Source: Allostella vacuolata (GTDB taxonomy: Bacteria > Pseudomonadota > Alphaproteobacteria > ATCC43930 > Allostellaceae). From it: a stretch of DNA of 64,000 bases. How positions within the stretch are numbered: the first letter of the stretch is position 1; every line of letters begins with the position of its first letter. The position numbers were made by a program, and so were the translations under genes. The stretch lies in assembly GCA_006739055.1 (NCBI GenBank), contig AP019702.1, positions 2,011,001-2,075,000 of the forward strand, given 5' to 3'. Positions 24,812 through 33,682 of this stretch are shown one piece after another. Below the pieces are notes generated by a model, which was not told the origin of the DNA, searched no databases, and saw only the letters and a program-made list of their open reading frames with translations.

Positions 24812-25864
24812 TCAGCGCCGGCGGGGATAGAGATGGACCTGGATGTCCCGGGTGTCCTGCTCGCGGACATAGGTCCGGGTCTGGTCCCGGGCCAGGCCCA
24901 TCGCGTGCATGGCGCTGGCCACCCGGTCGGCATAGGCGACGCGCTGGCGGCGGTTCAGCTTGCTGGTCCTGGGCACGACCGCGACCACATCGAAACGGAT
25001 CGAGGGATCGCGGTCGACGGCGACCTTGAGGGCCGCGTAGAGCGCCTGCTCGTAGTCGACATCGTCGCTGGCGAAGCGGATGGCGACGAAGGGGCGACGG
25101 CGGTCGATGCTGACCGGCCGGAAGTCGGCGGCGGCGGGGATGCCGGCGGTGGCGGCGGCCGGGGTCGGCGCGGGCGCGGCGGCGGCCGGCGGCGGGGACG
25201 CGGCGGGGGGAGCGGCGAAGGGCAGGGCGGCGGTGCGCCCGGCCGCGGGCTCGCTGCGCGGCGCGGCGGTGCCGGAGCGGACGGCTGCCAGCAGCGTGTC
25301 GGAACGCCGCCGCTCCGCCGCCAGCCACTCGGTCTGGCGGCGGATCTCGTTCGCCAGCTCCTCGCCGGTGGCATCCAGGGCGGCGGCGGTGTCCGCGACC
25401 GCGCCGGCGCGGTCGCGGGATGCTTGCGCCAGGGCCCGGGCCCGGACGCGGTCGGCCGTCAGGTCGGCATCGAGCGCGCGCATGCGCGCCACCGTCTCGT
25501 CGACGCGGGCCAGATGGCTGCGCGCCTCGGTCCACTGCTCGAGGAGCTTCGGGTTGAGGGGCCCGGCGCCCCCCTGCAGGCGCTCGGCGATATCCTGCAC
25601 GGTGCCGTTGTAGGCGGCGGTCTCCGCGGCGGCGGCGCCCCTCAGGCGGCTGGTGGCCTCGGCCCGTTCCTTCTGGGTCGCCTGGAGCTGCGACACGTCG
25701 GGCGCGGCCGGCCGTTCGGCGGGCCTGGCGGCGCCTGCCGGCTGCGCCGCGCGCGGCGACTTGTCGGATCCGCCGAAAAGCCCGTCGACGGTGCTGCATC
25801 CCTGGGCGACCAGGAGGATGCCCATCGACAGCGGAATGATCCAGGAACGGCGGGTCGAGCTCAT
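24812..25864 (-). CDS. Coiled-coil lipoprotein, function unknown
   Basis: This is a 350-aa envelope protein from ATG 25864. The signal sequence ends at a lipobox-like VAQGC (Cys near residue 23). An Ala-rich alpha-helical, coiled-coil-forming region follows (about 55-220), then a low-complexity Pro/Ala linker (about 225-260) and a globular C-terminal domain (about 265-350). The end, LNRRQRVAYADRVASAMHAMG, is faintly reminiscent of OmpA-like peptidoglycan-binding domains, but I would not assign it. A small ORF-like extension upstream has no support. It could link the outer membrane to other envelope parts. Confidence 0.7.
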   Translation of the reverse strand: MSSTRRSWIIPLSMGILLVAQGCSTVDGLFGGSDKSPRAAQPAGAARPAERPAAPDVSQLQATQKERAEATSRLRGAAAAETAAYNGTVQDIAERLQGGAGPLNPKLLEQWTEARSHLARVDETVARMRALDADLTADRVRARALAQASRDRAGAVADTAAALDATGEELANEIRRQTEWLAAERRRSDTLLAAVRSGTAAPRSEPAAGRTAALPFAAPPAASPPPAAAAPAPTPAAATAGIPAAADFRPVSIDRRRPFVAIRFASDDVDYEQALYAALKVAVDRDPSIRFDVVAVVPRTSKLNRRQRVAYADRVASAMHAMGLARDQTRTYVREQDTRDIQVHLYPRRR

Positions 25865-26025
25865 CACGGGCTTCACCTTCTCCGACGAGTGAGTCCGGCA
25901 GCGAATATAGCCCTCTGCCACGGAACACAACGTTCCTGTCGCCGCGCGGCTCCGCGGAAAACCCTTGGGCAGCGGGCAGGCCCGGCCGATACTCGGCCCC
26001 AACCTTTCCCCTGGAGGTCGTTGCA

Positions 26026-26799
26026 ATGGCGGTAGCTCTGGTCTCGCGCGCGTCCGATCGCATGACGGAGGCGGAATGGCAGGTGCGGGTCGATCTCGCC
26101 GCCTGCTACCGGCTGGTCCATCATTTCGGCTGGTCGGACCTGACCGCCACCCACATCTCGGCCCGGGTGCCCGGGCCCGACCATCACTTCCTGCTCAACC
26201 CCTATGGCGCGCTCTTCGACGAGATCACCGCCTCCTCGCTGGTCAAGGTCGATCTCGAGGGCAACGTCATCGACCCGCCGGGGGCCGAAGTGATTCCGGC
26301 CGGGTTCGTCATCCACTCGGCCATCCACATGGCGGCGCCGGAGCTGACCTGCGTCCTGCACACCCACACCGCCGCCGGCGTCGGCGTGGCGACCCAGCGC
26401 GACGGGCTGCTGCCGCTGACCCAGCACAGCCTGCTGATCCAGAACGCGGTCGCCTATCACGACTTCGAGGGGGCGGCGACCGACCTCGACGAGCGCCAGC
26501 GGCTGGTTGCCGACCTCGGCGACAAGCGGGTGCTGATCCTGCGCAACCACGGGCTGCTGACCGTCGGCGGCACGGTCGGCGAGGCGTTCGTGTGGATGTA
26601 CCGGGCCGAGCGCGCCTGCCGCATGCAGCTCGCCTTCCAGGGCGCCAACGTGCCGGCCTATCCGCTGTCCGACGCGGTGATCGAGAAGACGATCGAGCAG
26701 GGGCGGCAGTTCGCCAATGGCAACCGCCCGGTCGGCACCCGGGAGTGGCCGGCGATGCTGCGCCTGATCGACCGGGTCGATCCCAGCTACAAGAACTGA
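26026..26799 (+). CDS. Class II aldolase/adducin family protein (copy 1)
   Basis: This 257-aa protein of the class II aldolase/adducin fold keeps the zinc ligands HTH in CVLHTHTAAGV (near residue 111) and the later His in LILRNHGLLTVG. The N-terminal LAACYRLVHHFGWSDLTATHISARVPGP and HDFEG motifs place it in the adducin-like aldolase II subgroup, whose reactions are mostly unknown. The SD is CTGGAGGT. By eye it is roughly half identical to the protein at 32014-32802. Both flank an ABC importer on the same strand, suggesting action on the imported compound or a breakdown product. Confidence 0.85.
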   Translation: MAVALVSRASDRMTEAEWQVRVDLAACYRLVHHFGWSDLTATHISARVPGPDHHFLLNPYGALFDEITASSLVKVDLEGNVIDPPGAEVIPAGFVIHSAIHMAAPELTCVLHTHTAAGVGVATQRDGLLPLTQHSLLIQNAVAYHDFEGAATDLDERQRLVADLGDKRVLILRNHGLLTVGGTVGEAFVWMYRAERACRMQLAFQGANVPAYPLSDAVIEKTIEQGRQFANGNRPVGTREWPAMLRLIDRVDPSYKN

Positions 26800-26807
26800 G
26801 TGGGGCG

Positions 26808-26854
26808 GGAGGGCAGGTCCGACAGGACCGTCGGCACGCTTCTTGCTGCCCTCC
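26808..26854 (+). promoter_or_regulatory. Structured leader of the peptide-type ABC operon
   Basis: GGAGGGCAG (26808-26816) pairs perfectly with CTGCCCTCC (26846-26854). A small inner hairpin, GTCC-GACA-GGAC (26817-26828), stacks directly on its 5' arm. The element lies between the aldolase stop and the binding-protein ATG, 32 bases before the start codon. It has no T-run, so it is not an intrinsic terminator; an mRNA-processing or regulatory role is possible. Confidence 0.4.
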
Positions 26855-26886
26855 GGCGCAATCGAATTGGCCGAGTGGAGAGCAGC

Positions 26887-28473
26887 ATGAAGCGTCTGGT
26901 TCGGGCCGCGGCGGGAGCATTGATCCTGGCGATGGCGGCATTGCCTGCCGCCGCCCAGAAGAAGGGCGGCACCCTGGTGATGGTGGTGCTGCCGGAGCCG
27001 CCGACGCTGGCCTCCTACCTGTCCACCTCCGGCCCGGTCGGCCAGGTCGCGGCCAAGGTCTACGAGGGTTTGCTGGAGTACGGCCCCGACCAGAAGCCCA
27101 AGCCCGGCCTGGCGAAGTCCTGGGAGGCCGCGGCCGACGGCCGCTCGATCACCTTCAAGCTGCAGGACGGCGTGACCTGGCACGACGGCAAGCCCTTCAC
27201 GTCCGCCGACGTGAAGTTCACCCTGATGGAGGTGCTGAAGAAGCTGCATCCGCGCGGCGGCACCACCTTCCAGGCGCTGGCCGAGGTGGAGACGCCCGAC
27301 GCCTCCACCGTGGTGATGAAGCTCGACAAGCCCGCGCCCTACATCCTCTCGGCCTTGTCCGGCTACGAGTCGCCGATGGTCCCGAAGCATCTCTTCGAGG
27401 GCTCGGACATCCGCAGCAACCCGAACGCCAACAAGCCGGTCGGCACCGGGCCGTTCAAGTTCGTGAGCTGGGAGCGCGGCCAGTATGTCCGCCTCGACCG
27501 CAACCCGACCTACTGGCGCAAGGGGCAGCCCTATCTCGACCGGATCGTGGCGCGCTTCATCGCCGACCCGGGCACGCGGACCGCGGCCATGGAGAAGGGC
27601 GAGGTGCATTACGGCGCGTTCGGCGCGGTGCCCTATGTCGACATCCCGCGCATCCGCACCCTGCCGCACATCGACGTCTCGACCGATGGCTACGGCATGA
27701 TCTCGTCGCTGATGCAGCTCGAGATCAATACCGCCAAGCCGCCCTTCGACAAGGTCAAGGTGCGCCAGGCGGTCAGCTACGCGCTCGACCGCAAGTTCAT
27801 GATCGACAACATCTGGTTCGGCTTCGGCAAGCCCTCGACCGGGCCCATCAGCTCCAACTTCCAGGCGGCCGGGCTCTATGAGGGCAAGGTCCGCGACTAT
27901 ACGGTCAAGGACGCGGTCGAAATCGCCAACAAGCTGCTCGACGAGGCGGGCTATCCGCGCGGCGCCGACGGCATGCGCTTCAAGATCGTTCACGACATGC
28001 TGCCCTACGGCGACGAGTGGCGGCGGCTCGGCGAATACATCAAGCAGGCGCTGGGCAATGTCGGCATCGACGTCACCCTGCGCTACGAGGACGTGCCGAC
28101 CTGGCTGAAGCGCATCTTCACCGACTACGACTACAACATCACCTCGACCTTCTATTACAACCTGGCCGACCCGGTGATGGGCGTGCACCGGCAGTACCAC
28201 AGCAGCATGATCCGCAAGGGCACGGTGTTCGTGAACGGGTCGCGCTATTCCAACCCCGCGGTCGACAAGCTGCTCGACGAGGCCACCGTCGAGACCGATC
28301 CGGCCAAGCGCGCCCAGCAGTACAGCCAGTTCCAGAAGATTCTGGCCGAGGACGTGCCGCTCATCTTCATGACCGAGATGCAGTTCGCCACCGTCTTCAA
28401 CAAGAAGGTGAAGGGCGCCTTCGACGACGCCCTCGGGGTCTATTCCAGCTTCGCCGGGGTATGGATGGAGTAG
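26887..28473 (+). CDS. Peptide/nickel-type ABC transporter substrate-binding protein
   Basis: This is a family 5 (SBP_bac_5) periplasmic binding protein, 528 aa. It has a Sec signal (about residues 1-22, ending AAAQ) and the KKGGTLVMVV start of the mature protein. The conserved VYEGLLEYGPDQKPKPGLAKSWE and VGTGPFKFVSWERGQYVRLDRN motifs are present. This family captures oligopeptides, but also opines, plant sugars, nickel and other solutes, so the ligand is open. ATG 26887 follows a weak GAGAGCAGC site. It heads a set of permease and ATPase genes on the same strand. Confidence 0.9.
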   Translation: MKRLVRAAAGALILAMAALPAAAQKKGGTLVMVVLPEPPTLASYLSTSGPVGQVAAKVYEGLLEYGPDQKPKPGLAKSWEAAADGRSITFKLQDGVTWHDGKPFTSADVKFTLMEVLKKLHPRGGTTFQALAEVETPDASTVVMKLDKPAPYILSALSGYESPMVPKHLFEGSDIRSNPNANKPVGTGPFKFVSWERGQYVRLDRNPTYWRKGQPYLDRIVARFIADPGTRTAAMEKGEVHYGAFGAVPYVDIPRIRTLPHIDVSTDGYGMISSLMQLEINTAKPPFDKVKVRQAVSYALDRKFMIDNIWFGFGKPSTGPISSNFQAAGLYEGKVRDYTVKDAVEIANKLLDEAGYPRGADGMRFKIVHDMLPYGDEWRRLGEYIKQALGNVGIDVTLRYEDVPTWLKRIFTDYDYNITSTFYYNLADPVMGVHRQYHSSMIRKGTVFVNGSRYSNPAVDKLLDEATVETDPAKRAQQYSQFQKILAEDVPLIFMTEMQFATVFNKKVKGAFDDALGVYSSFAGVWME

Positions 28474-28498
28474 GGCGAGCGGGGCGGGGGGCTTTCCC

Positions 28499-29485
28499 AT
28501 GGCGCTCGCGGTCCAGCGGCTGCGCTATCTCGGCCGGCGGGCGTTGCAGGCGGTGCCGATCATCCTGGCGATCGTCGTCTGCAATTTCGTCCTCCTCAAC
28601 CTCGCCCCCGGCGACGCCGCGTCGGTGCTGGCGGGCGAGGCGGGGTCGGCGACGCCGGAATACATGGCGGAGCTGCGCCAGCGGTTCGGGCTCGACCAGC
28701 CGTTCCATGTCCAGCTCTTCCACTACCTGCGCAACATGCTGGCCTTCGACCTCGGCTACTCGTTCCGCCACAGCCGGCCGGTGCTCGACCTGGTGCTCGA
28801 CCGGCTGGGGCCGACGCTCCTCCTGATGGGCACCGCGGCGGTGGTGGCGATCGTGGTCGGGGTGCTGCTGGGGGTGCTGGCGGCGCTCAACCTCAACGGC
28901 TGGCGCGATACGCTGATCTCGATCTTCGCGCTGGTCTCCTACGCGACGCCGCTGTTCTGGATCGGGCTGATGATGATCGTCGTCTTCTCGATCCAGCTCG
29001 ACCTGCTGCCGACCAGCGGCATGGAGTCGGTGGCCGCCTTCTACGAAGGGTGGGAGCGGGTGGTGGACATCGCCCGCCACCTCGTCCTGCCGGCGACGAC
29101 GCTCTCGCTCTTCTACCTCGCCCTCTACACCCGGCTGATGCGCGCCTCGATGCTGGAGCAGGCGGGGATGGACTATGTCGTGACGGCCCGCGCCAAGGGC
29201 CTGACCGAGCGGCGCATCGTCGTCCGCCACATCCTGCGCAACGCGCTGCTGCCGATCGTCACCATGGCCGGGGTGCAGGTGGCCGGGATGCTGGGCGGGT
29301 CGGTCATCGTCGAATCGGTGTTCGGCTGGCCGGGGCTCGGCCTGCTCGCCTTCGAATCGCTGTTCGCCCGCGACCTCAACCTGCTGCTCGGCATCTTCTT
29401 CCTGTCGTCCTGCCTGGTGGTCGCGGTCAATCTGCTGGTCGACCTGCTCTACGCCCTGCTCGACCCGCGGATCGAGGTCCGATGA
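28499..29485 (+). CDS. DppB-type ABC transporter permease
   Basis: This is an inner-membrane permease of the DppB/OppB group, 328 aa, with six helices. The opening LRYLGRRALQAVPIILAIVVCNFVLLNLAPGDAA is diagnostic. The ATPase-contact loop (DYVVTARAKGLTERRIVVRHILRNALLPIVTMAG) lies near residues 222-256. It begins 25 bases after the binding-protein stop and overlaps the next permease start (ATGA). It forms the channel with the DppC-type partner. Confidence 0.92.
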   Translation: MALAVQRLRYLGRRALQAVPIILAIVVCNFVLLNLAPGDAASVLAGEAGSATPEYMAELRQRFGLDQPFHVQLFHYLRNMLAFDLGYSFRHSRPVLDLVLDRLGPTLLLMGTAAVVAIVVGVLLGVLAALNLNGWRDTLISIFALVSYATPLFWIGLMMIVVFSIQLDLLPTSGMESVAAFYEGWERVVDIARHLVLPATTLSLFYLALYTRLMRASMLEQAGMDYVVTARAKGLTERRIVVRHILRNALLPIVTMAGVQVAGMLGGSVIVESVFGWPGLGLLAFESLFARDLNLLLGIFFLSSCLVVAVNLLVDLLYALLDPRIEVR

Positions 29486-30309
29486 TCGCCTTCTGGCACC
29501 TCTTCCGGCGCAACCGGGCCGCCGTCTTCGGCCTGGCCCTGCTCGGCCTGGTCCTGCTGCTGGCGGCGGCGGGGCCGCTCTTCTACCCGGAATCGGCCTT
29601 CAAGCTGGTCGACAAGCCGTTCCAGGCGCCGTTCGGCCACTGGCTGCTCGGCACCGACATGCTGGGCCGCGACGTCCTGGCCGGGCTCGTCCACGGCGCC
29701 CGCACCTCGCTCTTGATCGGGCTGGTCGCCACCTTCGTCGCCGCCACCTTCGGTGTCGTCATGGGCGGGCTCGCCGGCTACTACGGCGGCTGGATCGACG
29801 ACCTGCTGATGCGCACGACCGAGCTGTTCCAGACCATCCCGTCCTTCATCTTCGCGATCGTCCTGGTGGCGGTGCTGAGCCCGTCGATCGAGAGCGTGGT
29901 GATCGCCATCGCCGTCGTCTCCTGGCCGGCCATGGCCCGCCTGGTGCGCGGCGAGTTCATGGCGCTGCGCGGGCGCGAGTTCGTCCAGGCCTCCGTCGCC
30001 CAGGGGATGAGCGATGCCAAGATCATCCTGGTGCAGATCCTGCCCAACTGCCTGTCGCCGATCATCGTCACCGGCTCGCTGATGGTGGCGACCGCGATCC
30101 TGATCGAATCCGGCCTGTCCTTCCTCGGGCTGGGGGATCCCAACGTCATGAGCTGGGGCTTCATGATCGGCGCCGGACGCGGCGTCCTGCGCTCGGCCTG
30201 GTGGCTCTGCGCCATCCCGGGCCTGGCCATCCTGCTGACCGTGCTGGCGATCAACCTGGTGGGCGAGGGGCTGAACGATGCCCTCAACCCCCGCCTGCGG
30301 GAGCGCTGA
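29482..30309 (+). CDS. DppC-type ABC transporter permease
   Basis: This is the second channel subunit, 275 aa, of the DppC/OppC group. The N-terminal [20 protein letters not shown] helix, the [28 protein letters not shown] motif and the coupling loop [29 protein letters not shown] are all in place. Start and stop overlap the neighbouring genes by one to four bases, so translation is coupled along the operon. Confidence 0.92.
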   Translation: MIAFWHLFRRNRAAVFGLALLGLVLLLAAAGPLFYPESAFKLVDKPFQAPFGHWLLGTDMLGRDVLAGLVHGARTSLLIGLVATFVAATFGVVMGGLAGYYGGWIDDLLMRTTELFQTIPSFIFAIVLVAVLSPSIESVVIAIAVVSWPAMARLVRGEFMALRGREFVQASVAQGMSDAKIILVQILPNCLSPIIVTGSLMVATAILIESGLSFLGLGDPNVMSWGFMIGAGRGVLRSAWWLCAIPGLAILLTVLAINLVGEGLNDALNPRLRER

Positions 30310-31961
30310 TGGCCGAGCCCACGCCGATCCTCGACATCCAGGGCCTGTCGGTCGCCCTGCCGTCCAATGCCGACCGCAAGCATGCAGTCGGGGACCTGTC
30401 GCTGCAGCTCTTCCCCAACGAGATCGTCTGCGTGGTCGGCGAATCCGGCTCCGGCAAGTCGGTGATGGCCCGCGCCATCCTCGGCCTGCTGCCGGTGCCC
30501 AGGGTCCGACCGGTCGCCGGGCGCATCCTGCTGGAGGGCGAGGACCTGCTGGCGGTGCCGCCCGCACGCCTCCGGGCGATCCGCGGCCAGCGCATCTCGA
30601 TGGTCTTCCAGGAGCCGATGACGGCGCTCAACCCGGTCATGACGATCGGCGACCAGATCGACGAGGTGGTGGCGACCCACCTGCCGCTGCCGGAGCGCGA
30701 GCGCCGCCAGCGCATCCTGGAGCTGTTCGCCGCGGTCAAGCTCCCTGACCCGGAGCGCATCCGGCATGCCTACCCGCACCAGCTGTCGGGCGGGCAGCGG
30801 CAGCGGGCGATGATCGCCATGGCGCTGGTCCTGGGCCCGCCGGTGCTGATCGCCGACGAGCCGACCACGGCCCTCGACGTCACCACCCAGGCCCAGGTGC
30901 TGACCCTCATCAAGGAGATGCAGGGCCTCAGGCAGACCGGCGTGCTGTTCATCACCCACGACTTCGGCGTGGTGGCGGAGATCGCCGACCGCGTCGCCGT
31001 CATGCAGCGCGGCCGCATCGTCGAGCAGGGACCGGCCGCCGATGTCCTCAACCGGCCGCAGCATCCCTACACCCGCGCCCTGATCGGCGCCGTCCCCAAG
31101 CTGGAGCCCCCGCCGCGGCCGGCGCCGTCGTCCAAGGTCCCGTTCCTGGAGGTCCGCGGCCTCGACAAGGCGTTCCGCTCCGGCGGCGGGATCTTCTCGC
31201 GCGGCCGGGTCGTCCACGCCGCCCGGAACGTGTCGTTCCAGCTGCGCCGCGGCGAGACGCTGGGGCTGGTCGGCGAGTCCGGCTCCGGCAAGTCGACGGT
31301 GGCGCGCTGCGTCATCCGCCTGGTCGACCCGGACGGCGGCGACATCCTGATCGGCGGCGAGGACATCGCCCATCTCGGCCGCCGCGCCCTGCGGCCCTGG
31401 CGGCAGCGTATCCAGATGGTCTTCCAGGACCCGTTCGCCTCGCTCAACCCGCGCCGTCCGGTCGGCCGGCAGATCGCCGACGGGCCGATGACCCACGGCG
31501 TCACGGCCGAGGCGGCGATGGCCCGCGCCCGCTCGCTGCTGGAACTGGTCGGGCTGGAGCCGAAGGCGGCCGACCGCTATCCGCACGAGTTCTCGGGCGG
31601 CCAGCGGCAGCGCATCGGCATCGCCCGGGCGCTCGCCATGGACCCGGAGATCCTGGTCGCCGACGAGCCGGTGTCGGCCCTCGACGTCTCGGTCCAGGCC
31701 CAGGTCCTGGAGCTGCTGGCCGACATCCGCCGCCGCTTCGGCCTGACCATGCTGTTCATTACCCACGACCTGCGCGTGGCGGCCCAGGTCTGCGACACCA
31801 TCGCCGTCATGCGCCAGGGCGAGATCGTCGAGAGCGGCCCGACGGCGGAGATCTTCGCCCGGCCGAGCCATCCCTATACCCAGACGCTGCTCGCCTCGGT
31901 GCCGGGCCGCGCCTGGACGCCGCCCGCGTTCGCGGACGCCCCGGTCGCCGCCGCCGTGTGA
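30309..31961 (+). CDS. Fused DppD-DppF ABC transporter ATPase
   Basis: This is a 550-aa tandem ATPase carrying two complete nucleotide-binding domains. The first has Walker A GESGSGKS (about 44-51), signature LSGGQRQR and Walker B VLIADEPT. The second has GESGSGKST (about 321-329), FSGGQRQR and [10 protein letters not shown]. Each half ends with the C-terminal oligopeptide-transporter extension ([24 protein letters not shown]). Most dpp systems use two separate genes. It overlaps the permease gene by one base and is the only ABC ATPase gene in the window. Confidence 0.93.
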   Translation: MAEPTPILDIQGLSVALPSNADRKHAVGDLSLQLFPNEIVCVVGESGSGKSVMARAILGLLPVPRVRPVAGRILLEGEDLLAVPPARLRAIRGQRISMVFQEPMTALNPVMTIGDQIDEVVATHLPLPERERRQRILELFAAVKLPDPERIRHAYPHQLSGGQRQRAMIAMALVLGPPVLIADEPTTALDVTTQAQVLTLIKEMQGLRQTGVLFITHDFGVVAEIADRVAVMQRGRIVEQGPAADVLNRPQHPYTRALIGAVPKLEPPPRPAPSSKVPFLEVRGLDKAFRSGGGIFSRGRVVHAARNVSFQLRRGETLGLVGESGSGKSTVARCVIRLVDPDGGDILIGGEDIAHLGRRALRPWRQRIQMVFQDPFASLNPRRPVGRQIADGPMTHGVTAEAAMARARSLLELVGLEPKAADRYPHEFSGGQRQRIGIARALAMDPEILVADEPVSALDVSVQAQVLELLADIRRRFGLTMLFITHDLRVAAQVCDTIAVMRQGEIVESGPTAEIFARPSHPYTQTLLASVPGRAWTPPAFADAPVAAAV

Positions 31962-31965
31962 TAGG

Positions 31966-32007
31966 CTCCCGGGACCGCATCGCTTCGGCGATGCCCTGCC
32001 CGGGAGG
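31966..32007 (+). promoter_or_regulatory. Nested UUCG hairpin covering the Shine-Dalgarno site
   Basis: The 52-base gap before the second aldolase gene folds into an outer stem CTCCCGGG (31966-31973) with CCCGGGAG (31999-32006), perfect over 8 bp. The inner stem GCATCGC (31977-31983) pairs with GCGATGC (31988-31994) and is capped by a UUCG tetraloop. The SD GGAGG (32003-32007) lies in the outer right arm, so folding would block initiation at ATG 32014. There is no T-run. Confidence 0.65.
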
Positions 32008-32013
32008 ACGGTC

Positions 32014-32802
32014 ATGGACGGGACGCGAGAGGTTTCGGGGCGCAGCATTCGCGACCAGGTGGACGAGGCGGAGTGGGCGCTGCGCGTGCAGCTTGCCGCC
32101 TGCTACCGCATCGTCGACCATCTCGGCTGGTCGGAGCTGATCTGGAGCCACACCACGGCCCGGGTGCCGGGTCCCGAGCATCACTTCCTGATCAACCCCT
32201 ACGGGCTGCGCTACGACGAGGTGACGGCGTCCAACCTGGTCAGGATCGACCTGGACGGCAACCCGGTCGGCCCGTCGGCGCACCTGGTCAACCCGGCCGG
32301 TTTCGTCATCCACAGCGCCGTCCATCGCGTGCGCGAGGATGCGCAATGCGTCATGCACACCCACACCGTGGCCGGCATGGCGGTGGCGGCCCAGGAATGC
32401 GGCCTGCTGCCGGTCAGCATGTATGCGCTGGGCTTCGACGGGCAGGTCGCCTACCACGATTTCGAGGGACCGAGCCTAGACCTGGGCGAGCGTGAGCGGC
32501 TGGCGGCCAACCTCGGCCGGCGCAACCTGCTGATCCTGCGCACCCACGGCCTGCTCACCTGCGGCCGCAGCATCCCGGAGGCGTTCCTCTACATGTACCG
32601 GCTGCAGCGGTCGTGCGAGATCCAGCTCCAGGCGCAGGCGGGCGGCGGCCGGCTGGTGGTGCCGTCCCACGCGGTGCGGCGCGCCAGCGTCGAGGGGACC
32701 TACCAGTTCCTGGCGACCGGCGGCCATGCCACCTATGGCGAGCTGGAGTTCGACGCGCTGGTTCGGCTGATGGACCGCAAGGACCCGTCCTTCCGCACCT
32801 GA
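32014..32802 (+). CDS. Class II aldolase/adducin family protein (copy 2)
   Basis: This 262-aa protein is the paralogue of the copy at 26026. Shared blocks include the EAEW..RV.LAACYR start, ARVPGP.HHFL.NPYG, GFVIHSA.H and AYHDFEG. Zinc ligands are in CVMHTHTVAGM and LILRTHGLLTCG. A short N-terminal extension is the only obvious length difference. It lies directly after the transporter ATPase gene, with its SD inside a hairpin, and is followed 13 bases later by hpnC. It probably works on the same imported substrate class as copy 1; the reaction is unknown. Confidence 0.85.
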   Translation: MDGTREVSGRSIRDQVDEAEWALRVQLAACYRIVDHLGWSELIWSHTTARVPGPEHHFLINPYGLRYDEVTASNLVRIDLDGNPVGPSAHLVNPAGFVIHSAVHRVREDAQCVMHTHTVAGMAVAAQECGLLPVSMYALGFDGQVAYHDFEGPSLDLGERERLAANLGRRNLLILRTHGLLTCGRSIPEAFLYMYRLQRSCEIQLQAQAGGGRLVVPSHAVRRASVEGTYQFLATGGHATYGELEFDALVRLMDRKDPSFRT

Positions 32803-32815
32803 CCCGGGCAGAGCG

Positions 32816-33682
32816 GTGGTGGAGAAGCAGCCGGGCAAGGGGGCGGCCGACGAGAACTTTCCCGTCGGCTCCTGGCTGCTGCCCGCGCCCTTGCGCCCGC
32901 ACGTCGCCGCCTTCTATGCCTTCGCCCGCACCGCCGACGATATCGCCGACGACCCGCGCCTGGCGCCGGACGAGAAGGTGGCGCGCCTGGACCGCATGGG
33001 CCGGGCGGTGACGGAGGGCGGGGATGGCGGCGTCGGCGACCGGCTGCGCCGCAGCCTCGCGGCGACCGGGGTGCCGGCCGCCCATGCCCTCGACCTGCTC
33101 GACGCCTTCCGCCAGGACGCGGTCCAGGACCGCTATCCCGGCTGGGACGCCCTGATGGACTATTGCGACCGCTCCGCCGCCCCGGTCGGCCGCTTCCTGC
33201 TCGACCTGCATGGCGAGCGGCCGGCGCTGCGCCCGGCCGCCGACGCGCTGTGCGCGGCCCTGCAGGTGCTGAACCACCTGCAGGATTGCGGCCAGGATCG
33301 CCGGACCCTCGACCGCGTCTACCTGCCGCTCGATTGGCTGGAGGAGGCGGGGGCGACGGTGCATGACCTGGATGCCGATGCGGCCTCGCCCGGGCTGCGG
33401 CGCGTCATCGACCGTTGCCTGGACGGTACGGACGCCCTGCTGACCCGCTCGGCGCCGCTCGCCGGCAGCATGGCCAGCCGCCGCCTGGCGCTGGAGACCG
33501 CGGTCATCCAGCGCATCGCCGAGCGATTGTCGGCGGCGCTTCGCCGCGGCGACCCGCTGGCGACCCGGGTCCGGCTGGGGCGCGGCGCCTATCTGGCGGC
33601 GGCCATGGGCGGGGTCGGCCGCGTCGCCGCGGGATGGCTAGGCGGCCGCGGGGCGGGGCGTGCCCGGCCGGCCGCGCCATGA
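32816..33682 (+). CDS. hpnC: Squalene-biosynthesis protein HpnC
   Basis: This 288-aa protein of the trans-isoprenyl diphosphate synthase (squalene/phytoene synthase) family carries the Asp-rich motif ADDIADD (about residues 38-44). The second Asp-rich motif is weaker (HLQDCGQDRRTLDR). In HpnCDE squalene synthesis, HpnC acts after HpnD on the presqualene diphosphate intermediate, giving hydroxysqualene. GTG 32816 is the start; there is no strong SD. It overlaps hpnD by 4 bases (ATGA). Confidence 0.9.
   Translation: MVEKQPGKGAADENFPVGSWLLPAPLRPHVAAFYAFARTADDIADDPRLAPDEKVARLDRMGRAVTEGGDGGVGDRLRRSLAATGVPAAHALDLLDAFRQDAVQDRYPGWDALMDYCDRSAAPVGRFLLDLHGERPALRPAADALCAALQVLNHLQDCGQDRRTLDRVYLPLDWLEEAGATVHDLDADAASPGLRRVIDRCLDGTDALLTRSAPLAGSMASRRLALETAVIQRIAERLSAALRRGDPLATRVRLGRGAYLAAAMGGVGRVAAGWLGGRGAGRARPAAP

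Noticed and set aside
25873-28500. An 875-residue minus-strand open frame
   Set aside because: It is antisense to the class II aldolase and binding-protein genes, which carry clear family motifs; the frame shows none.
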